A program made the position numbers and the translations under genes. The notes under the pieces were generated by a model. It was not told where the DNA came from. It was given only the letters and a program-made list of their open reading frames with translations, and did no database searches. Shown piece after piece: positions 1-11,540 of a stretch of 64,000 nucleotides of DNA; position 1 is the stretch's first letter, and every line of letters starts with the position of its first letter. Origin of the DNA: Anisakis pegreffii (Eukaryota; Nematoda; Chromadorea; Rhabditida; Anisakidae); NCBI GenBank assembly GCA_035041965.1, contig JAPYMA010002772.1:62001-126000 (forward strand), written 5' to 3'.

Positions 1-20
1 ACCGAAACTGGTGTTACAAA

Positions 21-190
21 TAGTGTTCATCGAGGAGCAATTTTTTGCACGGGGGGGGGATACCCGCGGGGAGTAAATTGGACGGGAGGGTCCCCGCAAA
101 AAAGTCGGGGAGTAAATTGCGCGGGGGGGAGCGCTCCCCGCGTTCCCCGCCGGGGTCCCCGACGGGGACCCCGTTCTCCGACGAACACTA
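21..190. mobile_element. 170-bp GC-rich hAT-like MITE
   Basis: A GC-rich island (runs of G/C and repeated CCCCG words) in AT-rich DNA. Its ends form imperfect terminal inverted repeats: it starts TAGTGTTCATCGAGGAG and the reverse complement of its right end reads CTAGTGTTCGTCGGAGAAC. The bases flanking it are GTTACAAA (13-20) and GTTGCAAA (191-198), a 7/8 match consistent with the 8-bp target duplication of hAT elements. No coding capacity, so nonautonomous if real. Family assignment is inference from TSD length and TIR style. Confidence 0.6.
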
Positions 191-336
191 GTTGCAAACT
201 AACGACAGTATGAAAGATGAAATTCCGCCGAAAAGTCTGGATATTAAAATGGGATTTTCTGGCATTTGTGAAATGTGCTTGGAAACGATGAGAGTATCAA
301 GGATAATGTCGCGTGAAAAGATACGATCGAGCGGAA

Positions 337-874
337 TCAATATATGTGGAGTGGAACCTTGAAGGTGGATTCATTCAATGAAATGAATGAGTGGTTTGTT
401 TGAGGTGTTACTTTCAACCATGATTTTAACACACCAATTCGCTCATTACGAGCCGCACACTCGTTCATCAGTCTGAAATTTGATACGTTGATATCGCTGG
501 ATAATTTTTGTGACCACCAGAATGTGTCTGAATTGTATTTTGAAAATCCGAAACGGGACACTCTTCGACTGTAAATAAGGACTCAGTTAAGACACACATT
601 ATTTCGTTCACACAAAAACATCATTTTCATTGTGGTTCAGTTCATACTGTAAACGTATGCTAAACAAATCAACAAACTGCAGCTGTTCGATCTCATCCTG
701 CCAGACTTTAGTTCGTGCACAGTTCAGCTCATCAATAGTTGACTTGATCACATCGATATCTTCAGCTCTCCAAATTTTTTGCACAAAAATCAACGATGTT
801 TTTTCCTGAATAAAGAACAGTGATGGTTGCGTGGGCCATAACAAGAAAGACAAACACATAACATACAATCGCAT
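337..874 (-). CDS. Candidate 5' part of a secreted protein gene, two exons
   Basis: Function not recognised. Exon 1 starts at ATG 874 with a hydrophobic N-terminus (MRLYVMCLSFLLW) that could be a signal peptide, then a charged, helix-like stretch with one Cys. A GTATGA donor near 643 and a TTTACAG acceptor near 575 join in compatible phase to a second exon containing the words FGFSKYNSDTFWW and LMNECAARNERIG. The open frame continues to about 337, or may splice at GTTGAAAG near 384. No further exon was found before the window edge. Composition looks coding, but no family was recognised and splice sites are inferred, so this may be a chance open frame. Confidence 0.3.
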
Positions 875-2317
875 TTTAAGTTGGCCTCTTATTAGAGAAA
901 TGAAAATGATAATTCAATATCGAGTATCACTTGTGTCGTGAAAGTTTTGCCGGCAATAATCAATCCTCTGTAATCTGATTATCGATAGGCAGTTACTAAT
1001 CACTTGAAAAATTCGTGTTTCTTTATTCACCGATAACTCAACAGAGAGTTAGTTCTGTTTCTCAGCGCAAACGTATTTACCGTACACTCTTCAGAAATGT
1101 TTCTTCACTTGTAGCATCCATTTCTCAATTTCACTGCTTGCGAATATGATTCTGTTCTGCATCAGCTGTATACGTCAACTACCTCATGATGTGCAGGCTG
1201 CATTAAAAGGATATTGCACTACGTATAAACATAATAACTCACGTTGGTGATTTGAGCTAATCTCTTGATCGTTTCTATACATAATGGTGCCTTGGGGGCA
1301 TATAATATCGAGCGCCTATCGTTTATTGAAGATACATCCGCTGAAATTGAGTTATTCATTAGAAAAACGAACGAACGAGCTTCGTTCATTTGCAAAAGTT
1401 CAGTTCACAGACAAACATTTCGTTATGTCGATCTATAATAAGGCCTAAGGCATTACCATCAGTAAGGTGAGCTTTCTGACATTCTGGTTTTTTAGAGTAT
1501 CCATCATTCGAATGGAATTGTAGCATCTTTAACCGAATGGATCAATATTTCTTCTTTTGAGTCACGAAATGAATTTATTTGTGGTAGTGAATGTAAGAAT
1601 TTAGTATTAATTTGCTGTTTTACTGCAGAAAAGTTTTTAACATCATCGGAAACGAATAATGTCACGGAATCATCGACTGAGAGCAATAAACGAGAGGCGG
1701 ACGGAACTTTCGAAGGGTTATTAAACTGAGACGTTTTGTTAGAAAAAAATCGCGTACAGTGCTTCGGAATGGGTTTATTAAACATTTTGCTTCATATTTT
1801 CGATATGAGAAGACAGAAAAAAAGGAATATCCACAGTAATAGAGAGATTTGGAATCTCTCAAAAAATTTCAGTTGAATTGCAGCGCAGAAAAGCTGTGTA
1901 AATCTAAAACGTGCTCGTTAATCCCTAACCGTTTTTTGTGAATAGCACAAGGGAGCACATGAGTCAGAAGACAGATTCTGAAGTCAAAATTATTTCGAAA
2001 TTAACGATTGATTCTTAAGGCCTCATTCACTAGGAGTTATATCATAGAAGATGACGATAGCGAATTTTTCTGTTATTCTATGATGCTCTCATGCTTCCAA
2101 TTGAAACACTCACCACAAAATTAGATTCTCGGTTCGAATTATTTTTTCAGCAAAAAATTTTTTAACATCAACTCAGTTAATTTCACTCATTTCTCTTCTG
2201 TTGCTTGATGATTCGAGTGGATTCTAAAAATTGATGCGATAGCCTAGAAAAGCGGAGAAAAACAATAATCCCATTTCATTCACTTGATGATGATTTTTTG
2301 CATCGTTTGATATCGTC

Positions 2318-2455
2318 TGATAATCAAGGTTTATTCACTGCCTTTCAACATCTTATTCATGCCAATAACTTTAAATTACCTCGTTCCGAGTCTCTCAACG
2401 ATTATCTTTACATCTTCAAACGATCATTATGAAATGAATCTGACATAAACAAAAT
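2318..2455. repeat. 135-bp dispersed repeat, copy 1
   Basis: About 135 bp beginning GATAATCAAGGTTTATTCAC and ending CTGACATA. It is nearly identical and in the same orientation to 3112-3245. This copy lies in flanking DNA about 50 bp left of the transposon that holds the second copy. Confidence 0.75.
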
Positions 2456-2501
2456 CAAAGTGCTGTTTTGATGTTGCTCATTATTTGTTCACCAATTATA
2501 C

Positions 2502-3349
2502 CAGTGGTTAATTTGGAGATGTCAATGGGTAATGTAAGGGGTCGGGAAATTATTATTTTGTGTAGTTGTTATGTTATGATAGAACGCCATTGTGATTGTG
2601 CTTTTTAACTCGGCTAACAGGATTTTCATTCTTTTCCGAGGTGTTATAATCGCTCTTATACCTTTTATCACCAAAATTGTTCTTTTCTGCTATTTTCTCC
2701 TTCATTTCACACAACAGTTGAAGGCAAGTTCTCATTCTATTAAATACACTCTATAATTGATCAGTTGACTGTCGAACGTTGTTGATCAATAATATTCAAT
2801 TGCTGTGTTGTTGATTTCGGCTGTCAACACTCGTCAACGTATCCAGTAAATAGTATATGCTACTGAATGAGAAATTGATTCGAACTGTGAAGTGAAATGA
2901 GACGAAGTGAATAAGAAAAACTCATGAAGAGAACGGTATTCGTATGCAATAGCTGTGAGAGTGAATAGAACACGTCTGAAAAGAATGAGAATCTATCGAA
3001 ATCAATTTGAAGTGAGCGTGTCATATACAATAGCTTTTTATGCAATCGTAATCGATTGCAATAATGAGCAACGCAACGATCAAATTCAATAGTTCTCATA
3101 GGAATTCGATTGATAATCAAAGTTTATTCACTGCCTTTCAACATCTTATTCATGCCAATAACTTTAAATTATCTCGTTCCGAGTCTCTCAACGATTATCT
3201 TTACATCTTCAAACGATCATTATGAAATAAGTCTGACATAATCTGACATAATAGGAAGTCAATTTACCCGTTTTGGGTAATTTGGAGGTAACGGCGGCCT
3301 GCCGGATCATCAAAAGGGGTAATGGAGCATCCGAACGTGAGAACCATTG
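2502..3349 (-). mobile_element. hAT-like MITE family A, reverse copy, with nested insertion
   Basis: Reverse-orientation member of the roughly 730-bp family found at 17961, 54395 and 58634. It starts CAGTGGTTAATTTGG and ends GTGAGAACCATTG. The flanks AATTATAC (2494-2501) and AGTTATAC (3350-3357) match at 7/8 as a target duplication. It is longer (848 bp) because about 140 bp homologous to 2318-2455 interrupts the sequence after about 3100. The junctions carry a repeated ATAGGAA word, as expected for a nested insertion. No coding capacity. Confidence 0.8.
3112..3245. repeat. 135-bp dispersed repeat, copy 2, nested in MITE
   Basis: Near-identical copy of 2318-2455 inside the family A transposon. 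The words CATAGGAA on the left and AATAGGAA on the right bracket it, suggesting a 7-bp target duplication. It may be a separate very short mobile element, but I could not see convincing inverted termini. Confidence 0.65.
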
Positions 3350-3572
3350 AGTTATACGGAAGTCATTTCTATCTATTTATTTTCTACCCTTATTTTTTCC
3401 GATATGATCAATTTCTGCACCTATTTTATTTATTTTATAATATGATTAAATGCAAAGCGATCAAATTTCACACACGTCCAACGGTTGATTTGAAATGACA
3501 TCTTTTCAAATCAATTATAATAACCGTGAACCATTGTTTGCATCATTACGAAAGGTTTTCAGTTCATTAAAC

Positions 3573-3711
3573 TCACCGATGTGAAAGGCGTTCAGCAGTG
3601 ATTCTGGATCACTAAGCAGACTGATTATACGCGAGACGAAGTCAGCATCCTCACCGAACACATACATGTTTGTTTCGCTTTCGATTAACGAGACGTCGTT
3701 TAGATTGGCCT
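3573..3711 (-). CDS. Candidate internal exon, unknown protein
   Basis: A minus-strand open stretch with coding-like composition. It begins after TTGCTTCAAG|G (or at the ATG near 3727) and ends at a strong donor, CATCG|GTGAGTTT. The peptide contains ESETNMYVFGEDADFVSRII and DPESLLNAFHIG, acidic and helical, with no recognised domain. No partner exon could be linked with confidence. It lies downstream of the stop of the candidate exon at 3856-3946, so it would belong to a different gene. Confidence 0.25.
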
Positions 3712-3855
3712 TGAAGCAATCATCCATCAATCAGTTGTCAGTACATCCGATCGATTTGCAAATGCTCTCTTCGAACAAAATTCATTCGTTATTGCACGAG
3801 AAACGACTAAGTTCTGCTGCGGCGAAACATTAATTTGCCGATAAGCTCGCCTCTT

Positions 3856-6800
3856 TCAGGCGTGAAATCGGTAGAGAATGATGGGCGTTAATACCACAAT
3901 CATTAATCCTAGAAGCATCACAAATTCGATAATAGGACCAATTTCACTGCAAAAGGAAACGAATCTTTCACTTATGACAGAAATTCCCATGGGGGAGGGT
4001 GGAATTGTCCGGGCGAAATTCGAGGGTGCCAGAGGATTGATTAAGGGGACAGCAAAAACTAATATTTTGTGGAGTTGTTATGACCTCTGATTATTAAACT
4101 ATACCCGAAAAGCTATAAGGATTCTACTACCGTTCGTATCAACCTTTTTATGCGGATCCGGATTTTTGACGGTGTAACTTCTGAAAACAAAGCATTGGTC
4201 GAGACTGGTTGTTGGGAGCGACTCAGGCTGCACTCGTAATATTTGATATCAATTTCTGACCATCTTTATTATACTTGTTCAGTTGGTCATCGATTCGTTT
4301 CTAGCGGTGCTATACTCGTTGCGTGATAAACGGCAACGACATGTGAGTTACAGCCAGAGCATGAATACGCATTCGTTTAGTGCACACATGAACAAACATT
4401 CGCGCGACACTAACTGGCTTCGTACCATATTTATTATAGCGCCTATGTTGATAGATGTTCAATCAACAATTCTCTCATTAATTTTCTCCCATTGTTTTGC
4501 TAAGATCATCAACTGCTGTCTAAGAGGAAGTCGGAACAATTCATAACTGATTCCTCTGCAGACACAAACCTTCTCTGAATGGTCAGATTATTCGAACGAA
4601 TGTGAATACGAAAAGCAAATTCTCGAAAGGCATCCATCTGACTATTTTGCGAGACTCAGAAGAAACGAGGAGAGAACGGAAGAAATTCATAAGGATACTT
4701 CTATCGTTAGAAGAGATACCGAACGGAAACCAGATTTGCTGATAGCAAAATGAGGTATGCATTGCAAAAACAACCAAACTAACGAAGTCTAATGACGACA
4801 TATATTACGAAAACAACAATAGTAAAAGTAGCATCAGGCATTTTATCAAGCAATCAAAAAGTAACCATAACAAGCATAGTTGATTAATGCCAGTGAAGCA
4901 TTCAGATTGGCATAATTAAATCATTCCGACTGATAAAAGATCGTGTTCAGCACAAAACTAATGAAAGAATTTTCGCAGCTTTCACGCTCCATTCAAAAAT
5001 TGTTCCAAAATGGAAGGCAAAACGCATGGCGTTGTGAGTATGTCATGTTTTACAAACTCCTATAGGATTGTATTTGATGGAGCACATAAAAAAATCAGGC
5101 GTCGTTTCTGCTCGTTAAAAATGTTTACACAAAATGGAGAGCTGTATCCGTAGAAGTGGGTTTGTTGGTATTGGATTGTCTGATGTCAATCACTCATTCC
5201 ACTGATGCTGCTTCAACGTGACGTATTTGAGAGAGATGTTTGGTGAATGGATACGAGAAGCAATAATGCAAATTGAATAGACGTTTGCCTCTATCATTTA
5301 TCACTTCCTTCGAAAAATATCGAAGATACTTGAGCGTTATCTTCTGCTTGAAATCGTCGTTGCCTGCTGAGGAAGTGACACATCTAAATTTGAATCAGAA
5401 GCTCTTTTTGAATGTGAGCTAGAGGATTTCATTGAAGTTTTTCGAGAATAATCCCTTCCTTTCTTCATTTTTCATCGATCAATCGGAGTGCGTTTTCGGG
5501 CGCAAACCGAGCCCCTTTCACTATAAATTCTCGGGCAATATGCGAGCTACAACTCTAAGATCATAGAAACCACGGATTTTCAAAAATGTTAAGCTAAGAA
5601 TGACTATATCTTTGATTACGGGGAAAGAATGATGTCAAAGAACGCAGAATGTGTTATTTGTGATAGATAAGAGGAATAAATTCGCAATGAATCGTAAGCA
5701 CCAAATAAATCGTATCAATAAATTAATTATATCATGCTCCTCGCTGCTGATATCGCTAAATGCGTTCACGCTGTAAGCATTGAGATAATTGCGTGCCATG
5801 AACACTAAAAAACTCAAATTCGAGAGGAGTGAGTTATCAGCTTCTTTTTTTTGTTGAAAATATTCCATTACTGAAGTCATATTGTGTCACCTGCATATTG
5901 CATATTTCATTATCTCCATTCACAGTATCCATGAAACTAATGGCACTAAGTTAAAGTCATTCGAACCGAATTATCTGAGCAATTAAATAGCGGTGCATGA
6001 TAGTATATTATATCCACATAATTTCTCCAAGAAACGCCATTAAGGTCGCATAGTGAAAGTAAGGGAGCATTGAGAGTATCGCAATGATTTCAATTTATTA
6101 TACTTGCGAAGAGTACGTTCGTTGAATGTTCGTTCCCTCATCATCAGCTGACTTGTTAGCAAGTGTAAAAAAAAGTAATAATTTTCAGTTGGTGCGTGAT
6201 ATAAGCATGAAACTTCTCATAATTAGCCGCAGGAAAAATGCAAGAAAAAAAGAAAGAAAATGTTCATGCGCTATTAACTAATTATTTTCCACTCTTTGCT
6301 CTAATGGTTGTCAATCACAACATTGAATTTATGGCTCAAGGCAGCAAAAACTAGTGAGATATCCTGAGGAATATGAGATTATAAACGTTGCATTCCTGAT
6401 GCTCTTGCAGTATTTGAAGTTGAGATCATTTGCATGTAGAACCTTAATGACTCTGCTTTAATTCCTTGATAATCTTTTTCTTCAGGTTAGAGCAGGGTTT
6501 CTCGATCGGAGGTCCGAGAGGGTGAGGTGAGAGGTGCGGGAGAGGGTGCGAGATAAGCTTTCATTTTTTATGCATTAAAATAGGCGAAAACGGAGTTCCA
6601 AAGCATACATATGTTAAAAGTAAGCAATGCTTTAAAAATAATTCTTTCGGTCGCGTTTCATTCTTAAATAAACTACTGTTGTAGGGAGTGCGAGGGCATC
6701 TTAAAATTATCTAGGAGGTGAGAAGGCATCTTAAAATTATCTAGGATGTGAGAAGGCATCTTAAAATTATCTAAGGGGTGAGAAGGCATCTTAAAATTAT

Positions 6801-8095
6801 CTAGGGGGGAGAGAAGGCATCTTAAAATTATCCAGGGGGGGGAGAAGGCATCTTAAAATTATCCAGGGGGGGAGAAGGCAAAAAAAGTTGAGAACCACTA
6901 GTTTACAGCAGTAATTTTCATAGGGGAGTTTCCTTTGCATGAAATTTGAGTTTTGTGGGGGAACTGAACACGTCGACAAATCATTGTTCACTGATCTTTG
7001 ATCATATTTCCGTGGGTTCGTAACGGGAGAACTGATTCAGTGAAATCTCAAACATGAACAGTGAATGAATATAGAAAGAGTTGAAATTTGAACATGCTCT
7101 CAGTGGAATTTGAACAACGCTTATATACTGAGAAGTTTTAATAAAACCTATTAAGAACGGCATGAAATGAAGATTGCAATGGAAAGTCGCTTCACTTTAG
7201 TGCTCCTTTCAGTGCAAATCAATTCGAATTGATTCGCTTAAACTTTGGAAGGGTTGTAAGTTGTAAGTTGGGTTGTAAGTTAATCGGCAGGGTTGTAAGT
7301 TCGATGACATTTCTTTATACACAACACATTCGATTGAAAGATACTACTGTGAGCAGTGAAGAATGTGAAATATGCAAGAAAGCATAAGGAAATGATCGGA
7401 AAGCAGCCGATGCTTCGTTAAGAGTTCCACAATCGAATGCGGCTTGTATGAAAACTGCATGAACAACTTCATCTTCTGATTCTCACAATACTCTCACCAC
7501 TCCAAAAATAATCCGCTCCGAATAACAAGCCAATATTCTGTTTACATTCACAACATCACATCTCTTCTAAAGCACTCTTTCGAACGACTATCTTACTGCA
7601 TCACAAATATAACGCAAGAACCAATACTAGTATTGTTGTAAATCTAATTCGAACCTATGGACTCTACTCAAACTAATGAGCCAATCCAGTTGGATTTTGA
7701 AAAACAATGTAATTCGCTAATGGGTCACCAAAATTTGCCATACGAACAATACAACATAGTCATTACAAGAATGAATTATTTATCAAGAGAGATTCTAAAT
7801 AGGATGTTCCTTCAAAACTATCGATTACTTGTCAACACAAAAGCAAGAATAAATCATGTCCTTGTGCTCACGTCTTATTATTTCCATCCTCACATGCTTG
7901 ATTTCTCATTTGCTTCATATATGTTGTTGACTCGCTTTGCTGAGGATTCTCCGGAGGATCGTGGCCCTACCCACGAAAAGAGTGTGCAGCTTTGAAATCA
8001 CAGTAAAACTTTTCTGCAAGAACATCATCATTCATAAAGCATTTTTCATCGTCAAGAGCATCAGTCGCATTTATAGTATTCAGAGTAGGATCTAA
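3856..8095 (-). CDS. Candidate gene with a C-terminal membrane segment, exons uncertain
   Basis: Three minus-strand open segments look coding but are only loosely linked. The last (3946-3856) follows a TTTTGCAG acceptor, encodes EIGPIIEF followed by a strongly hydrophobic stretch (VMLLGLMIVVLTPIILY) and ends in a stop: a single C-terminal membrane helix. A segment near 5868-5678 (contains NYLNAYSVNAFSDISSEEHD, donor TTTG|GTGCTTAC) joins it in phase. A third near 8095-7969 holds three cysteines (LYFKC, EKCFMNDD, FYCDF) before a GG|GTAGGG donor; its phase does not fit the second, so an exon would be missing. This may be a type I membrane protein or unrelated fragments. Confidence 0.22.
6493..6900. 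mobile_element. hAT-like MITE containing a minisatellite
   Basis: It starts CAGGGTTTCTCGATCGG and ends AAGTTGAGAACCACTA, whose reverse complement TAGTGGTTCTCAACTT is a typical hAT-style terminus. Flanks GGTTAGAG (6485-6492) and GTTTACAG (6901-6908) match at 6/8. The right half is a tandem array described separately. No coding capacity. Confidence 0.55.
6687..6882. repeat. 31-bp minisatellite, about 6.5 units
   Basis: Tandem units built on GGCATCTTAAAATTATC plus a variable purine-rich run of G (about 31-32 bp each). Units become more G-rich from left to right. The array sits within the right half of a hAT-like element. Confidence 0.9.
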
Positions 8096-9585
8096 TAAAT
8101 GACTGAAACATTTGAAATATAAAGCTGAAAAGTGATAGATAGAAGCGAAGGTTATTGAAGCATCAAAAATTTCATTCAAGACCATTCAATAAGAATGGCG
8201 AAATAGATAAAGTTGAAAGATTTGATTGAATGATGAAATATGAAGGAACGCATGCAAATACGGAGATACGAACTCGGGGAGTGGCCATAATGGTGACAGC
8301 AAAGGCCGCGTTCGAAAATTCTTGAATCTATGCTGCTACATTCATGAACACAACTGGATTAAGCAATGAGTCCTCATCAGTGAACGATGGCAATTACATA
8401 AAAATCCACTCAATCGTTCCCACTTCCCATCGTCGTCGTAAAAGAGTTTGAGTAACGACCTCATTTCTGGATAGTGAAACTTGTTTTACTTGCGTGATTG
8501 AATTTGCTGTGATGGAAATGTGCTTTTGAATGCCACATGAAAACAATACAATGGAACATTTCTCTGACTTCCTCTCACAAACTCGCGAAGCACATCCAAT
8601 GCCCATGAAATCAAACTATCACTCAGTTTTTCGTGTCTAAATTAGCCTTCATTGACTTATGCTTTTAAATGAGTGCTGACTGAATGGTCAGTGAGGAAGT
8701 GTTGCAGATGGTGATCAAAACATGCGTTAAATTTCAGACTGCGTTAAATGCACATCAACATTTACTTGTCACTGCGTTTGTACTTATTTTTCTGAATCAA
8801 ATCCTTTGTCGGATAAAAACACTGGACTTACAATTGAAAAAGAAGGTTAAATTTTTTTCCGAACGGAAAAACAGGATATTTGGGGAGCGCTCGCGTTAGC
8901 ATTTTATTACAGATCAATTATTTTGAACTGGCCAGCTGTCCACGACAAAGATTTATCGTGGAATAAGTTTTCCGTAATATAAGGTTGGACGAAACTGGTA
9001 AATGATGAAATGAGGCCGGAGATGAGCTCCGTTAATCGTCTTGAGCGACACATTTCAAATAACTAATGACTCTTGTCATTAGTTAATTGAAATGTGAACT
9101 AAGTCATTAGTCAATTAGTCAATTAACTAATGACTCTTATCTCTTCCAAACAAGCCTCTAAACTAACAGAGTGGCTTACCAAACATATCACAATAATTTC
9201 TCCAGTTGAACGTTCTTCTCGAAATTGCAAAAGCAATTGTGCCACCAGAATTCTACGATAAACTATTATCAATTGAGATTAGCCAGCAGAAATTGTACTT
9301 GAACGCTAGTACATTTTCAGTGTCGGAAAGCGAACTTGCCTCCAGGGGCTTGATTGCGCAAATTCAGCGCTAATCTGACCGCAGGATTAGGGAGTTGATG
9401 GAAACTGCCCACTTAAATACCCAAAATATGAACGCATAATTGCACACTCACACTGTAAAACAACAGGAGATTCACTTACTTAAGATTACTGTGTGAACAG
9501 TTGATGAAACTAATTTCCGTGCTGTCGAAACTAAGCTCTCTTGATTATCTCTTGAATGAGATCTAACTTTGTCAAAGATTTTAAA

Positions 9586-9662
9586 CCGACGCGGAATCGA
9601 ACTCACGCCTTCTGAACAGATTGGATCCTCAAACCCCAGCGTTACACCAGTTCACTGTCAGC
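9586..9662 (-). other. tRNA-like remnant (possible SINE head)
   Basis: On the minus strand there is an A-box-like TGGTGTAACGCTGGGG followed about 45 nt later by a B-box-like GAGTTCGATTCCGCG, tRNA-like spacing. The T arm does not pair well, so this is not a functional tRNA. It abuts the left end of the 1.2-kb transposon at 9663. Best read as a decayed tRNA or tRNA-derived SINE head. Confidence 0.4.
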
Positions 9663-10872
9663 TGGGGTTTGCAAAATTCCGACGATTTTTCAATCCAGGG
9701 ATCGATTTTTGATCCCGGGATTATCCCGGAATAGAACAATTATTGAAATATCGATGCGGGACATATTTAAACACTTTTTTTCGAACCAATATATTCATTA
9801 TTAATCAGAAAGGAGCTAATTTAACAAACTGTTGAACAAATCCAAGGAACTAAGTATTCAGATTAATATTTCATATAATGATACCGATGATTATGCCGCA
9901 AGGGCATACTGCATATTCTATGCTAAGGCATCTTGTCATCTCGGGTCTAAGCTAATAACAGTACACTTGCATGTGAATATGAAATTCTTGATTCTCAAAC
10001 ACTTATTTGCAATGCTTTAACTCCATTTTCTCTCAGCATTAACATCAACTGAATTCTGCCATTTCGGAAATTTCGATTTTTTACAAAAAAAATGCATCGT
10101 ATGAATTATATCATTCGAGTTTTGAAATAATTAAAAGTTCGAAGTTTTTCTAAAATGGTAAAAAAAATATCCGCAATGGATTTTCATCGAACCATCGAGC
10201 ACTTACATATTTGATAATTTCGATCAAAAATCATGCAAATGTACTTGATATTCAAGCTTAAGATCCTTTTGAATGGAACAACTTTGCTCACTTCGACAAT
10301 GAATTCTGTATGAGTGAACTCTGTGAGAATTTATGTACATTTCGATTGGATGAAAACGTTTCCAAATAGCGAAGTAAAAAGACTCGCAGTCTTTGGAACA
10401 TGCAGTTGAATTAACAGATGCAGTTGAAGCCGAACAAATCTTGTGGGAGGAAACGACTCAAAATTTCATTGAACTTTGTTGCTCTTGGTTTTTATTAGAA
10501 AATGTGATTATCTCTGTTAGTCTATTACATAAAAATGCGTTCAGATGAGGGTGATACAAACCAGTGAAGAACAGAATAATCAGTTGAATATTCAATGAAA
10601 TGTTACGTAAAAGTTCATCGAGCTGTCGTTGATCATGTCATTCGTCCGAATTGCGTCTATTTCCTTAGCTGAACATCAATGATAGAGGGCAAACAGCAAA
10701 GATAACTGCATATAAATCAGATGGGAATGATTAAGACTTGCTTCAAGATGTGCATTTTATCAAAATTCATACAAATTGACTGTTTTATCAAATCCCGAAA
10801 TCCCGAGATTTTTAAAACTTAAATTCCGGGATCGGGATCAGAACTGTAATCCGGGGATCCGTACAAACCCTA
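9663..10872 (+). mobile_element. 1.2-kb nonautonomous transposon family B, copy 1
   Basis: It starts TGGGGTTTGCAAAATTCCG and ends ATCCGTACAAACCCTA; termini are inverted (GGGTTTG...CAAACCC). Both ends are rich in CCCGGGAT words. Flanking CTGTCAGC (9655-9662) and CTATCGGC (10873-10880) match at 6/8. It is nearly collinear with 11541-12740 and, inverted, with 39954-41156. Its short ORFs (for example 9832-10020) recur in copy 2 but resemble no transposase, so it is nonautonomous. Confidence 0.8.
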
Positions 10873-10920
10873 CTATCGGCCCATTGCTCAACCATTTCTG
10901 TTTGATTTAAGTACTATCTT

Positions 10921-10955
10921 CTTTGTATGCTGGCTTTTCGCGCTAGTCGCGACAC
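10921..10955. repeat. 35-bp hairpin motif, copy 1
   Basis: CTTTGTATGC followed by TGGCTTTTCGCGCTAG and TCGCGACAC. It includes a TCGCG...CGCGA stem. The same motif recurs at 29473-29507 with very few changes although flanking DNA differs. Confidence 0.6.
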
Positions 10956-11540
10956 GTGCAATCTCATCTTATCAACTCCCACCTAATAATGCTTATCTAT
11001 TTGTTCAGAAATTAGGAGTTGATTTTGGCAGAAGTAAAGGAAAGCACATTGTTTGAGTACGAGCAACACACTTAACAGTTGAAATGACAATACGATATTG
11101 CTGCAATGAGATCTTGCGAGAAATGGTCAAGGTAGTGATGAAAAAACTGAGTCAAAAATTGTTGCGAATGATGCGGAGTGTGAACAAGTTGTTTACAACC
11201 ATGCTCTCGCGAATCGCATGCAGCACTTGCCAACATGCAGTTCATGAAGAAATAAACTTCTGAAGACACTACGTGGAGTCACTCAAGAATGCGGTACATA
11301 TTAACCAGTAGGTTACCATAGTGATAAACAATTTAGCTAAACAATTACGAAATGACTGGGTACTCATTTAACGGATATTATTCCAGCTGCGTATTATGCA
11401 ACTCTCAAATAAAGCAACACACTGAGAATTTGAAGCATTCGAAAAATGGAAATTCCAAGTGATATATAAATTTGTTGATAGTTCACCTAAGGTAAGTCAT
11501 GAAATTGGATTAGGCGCATGTTCAGCTATTAGAGTATAAC

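Noticed and set aside
7657..7995. 112-codon plus-strand frame starting with ATG
   Set aside because: No domain, signal peptide or splice context, and it overlaps a minus-strand exon candidate; kept only as an unproven possibility.
9586..9662. Functional tRNA gene
   Set aside because: T arm and acceptor stem do not pair; only A- and B-box-like words remain.
9832..10020. 62-codon frame repeated at 11700-11888
   Set aside because: It recurs only because both lie in copies of the same nonautonomous transposon; no protein-level homology recognised.
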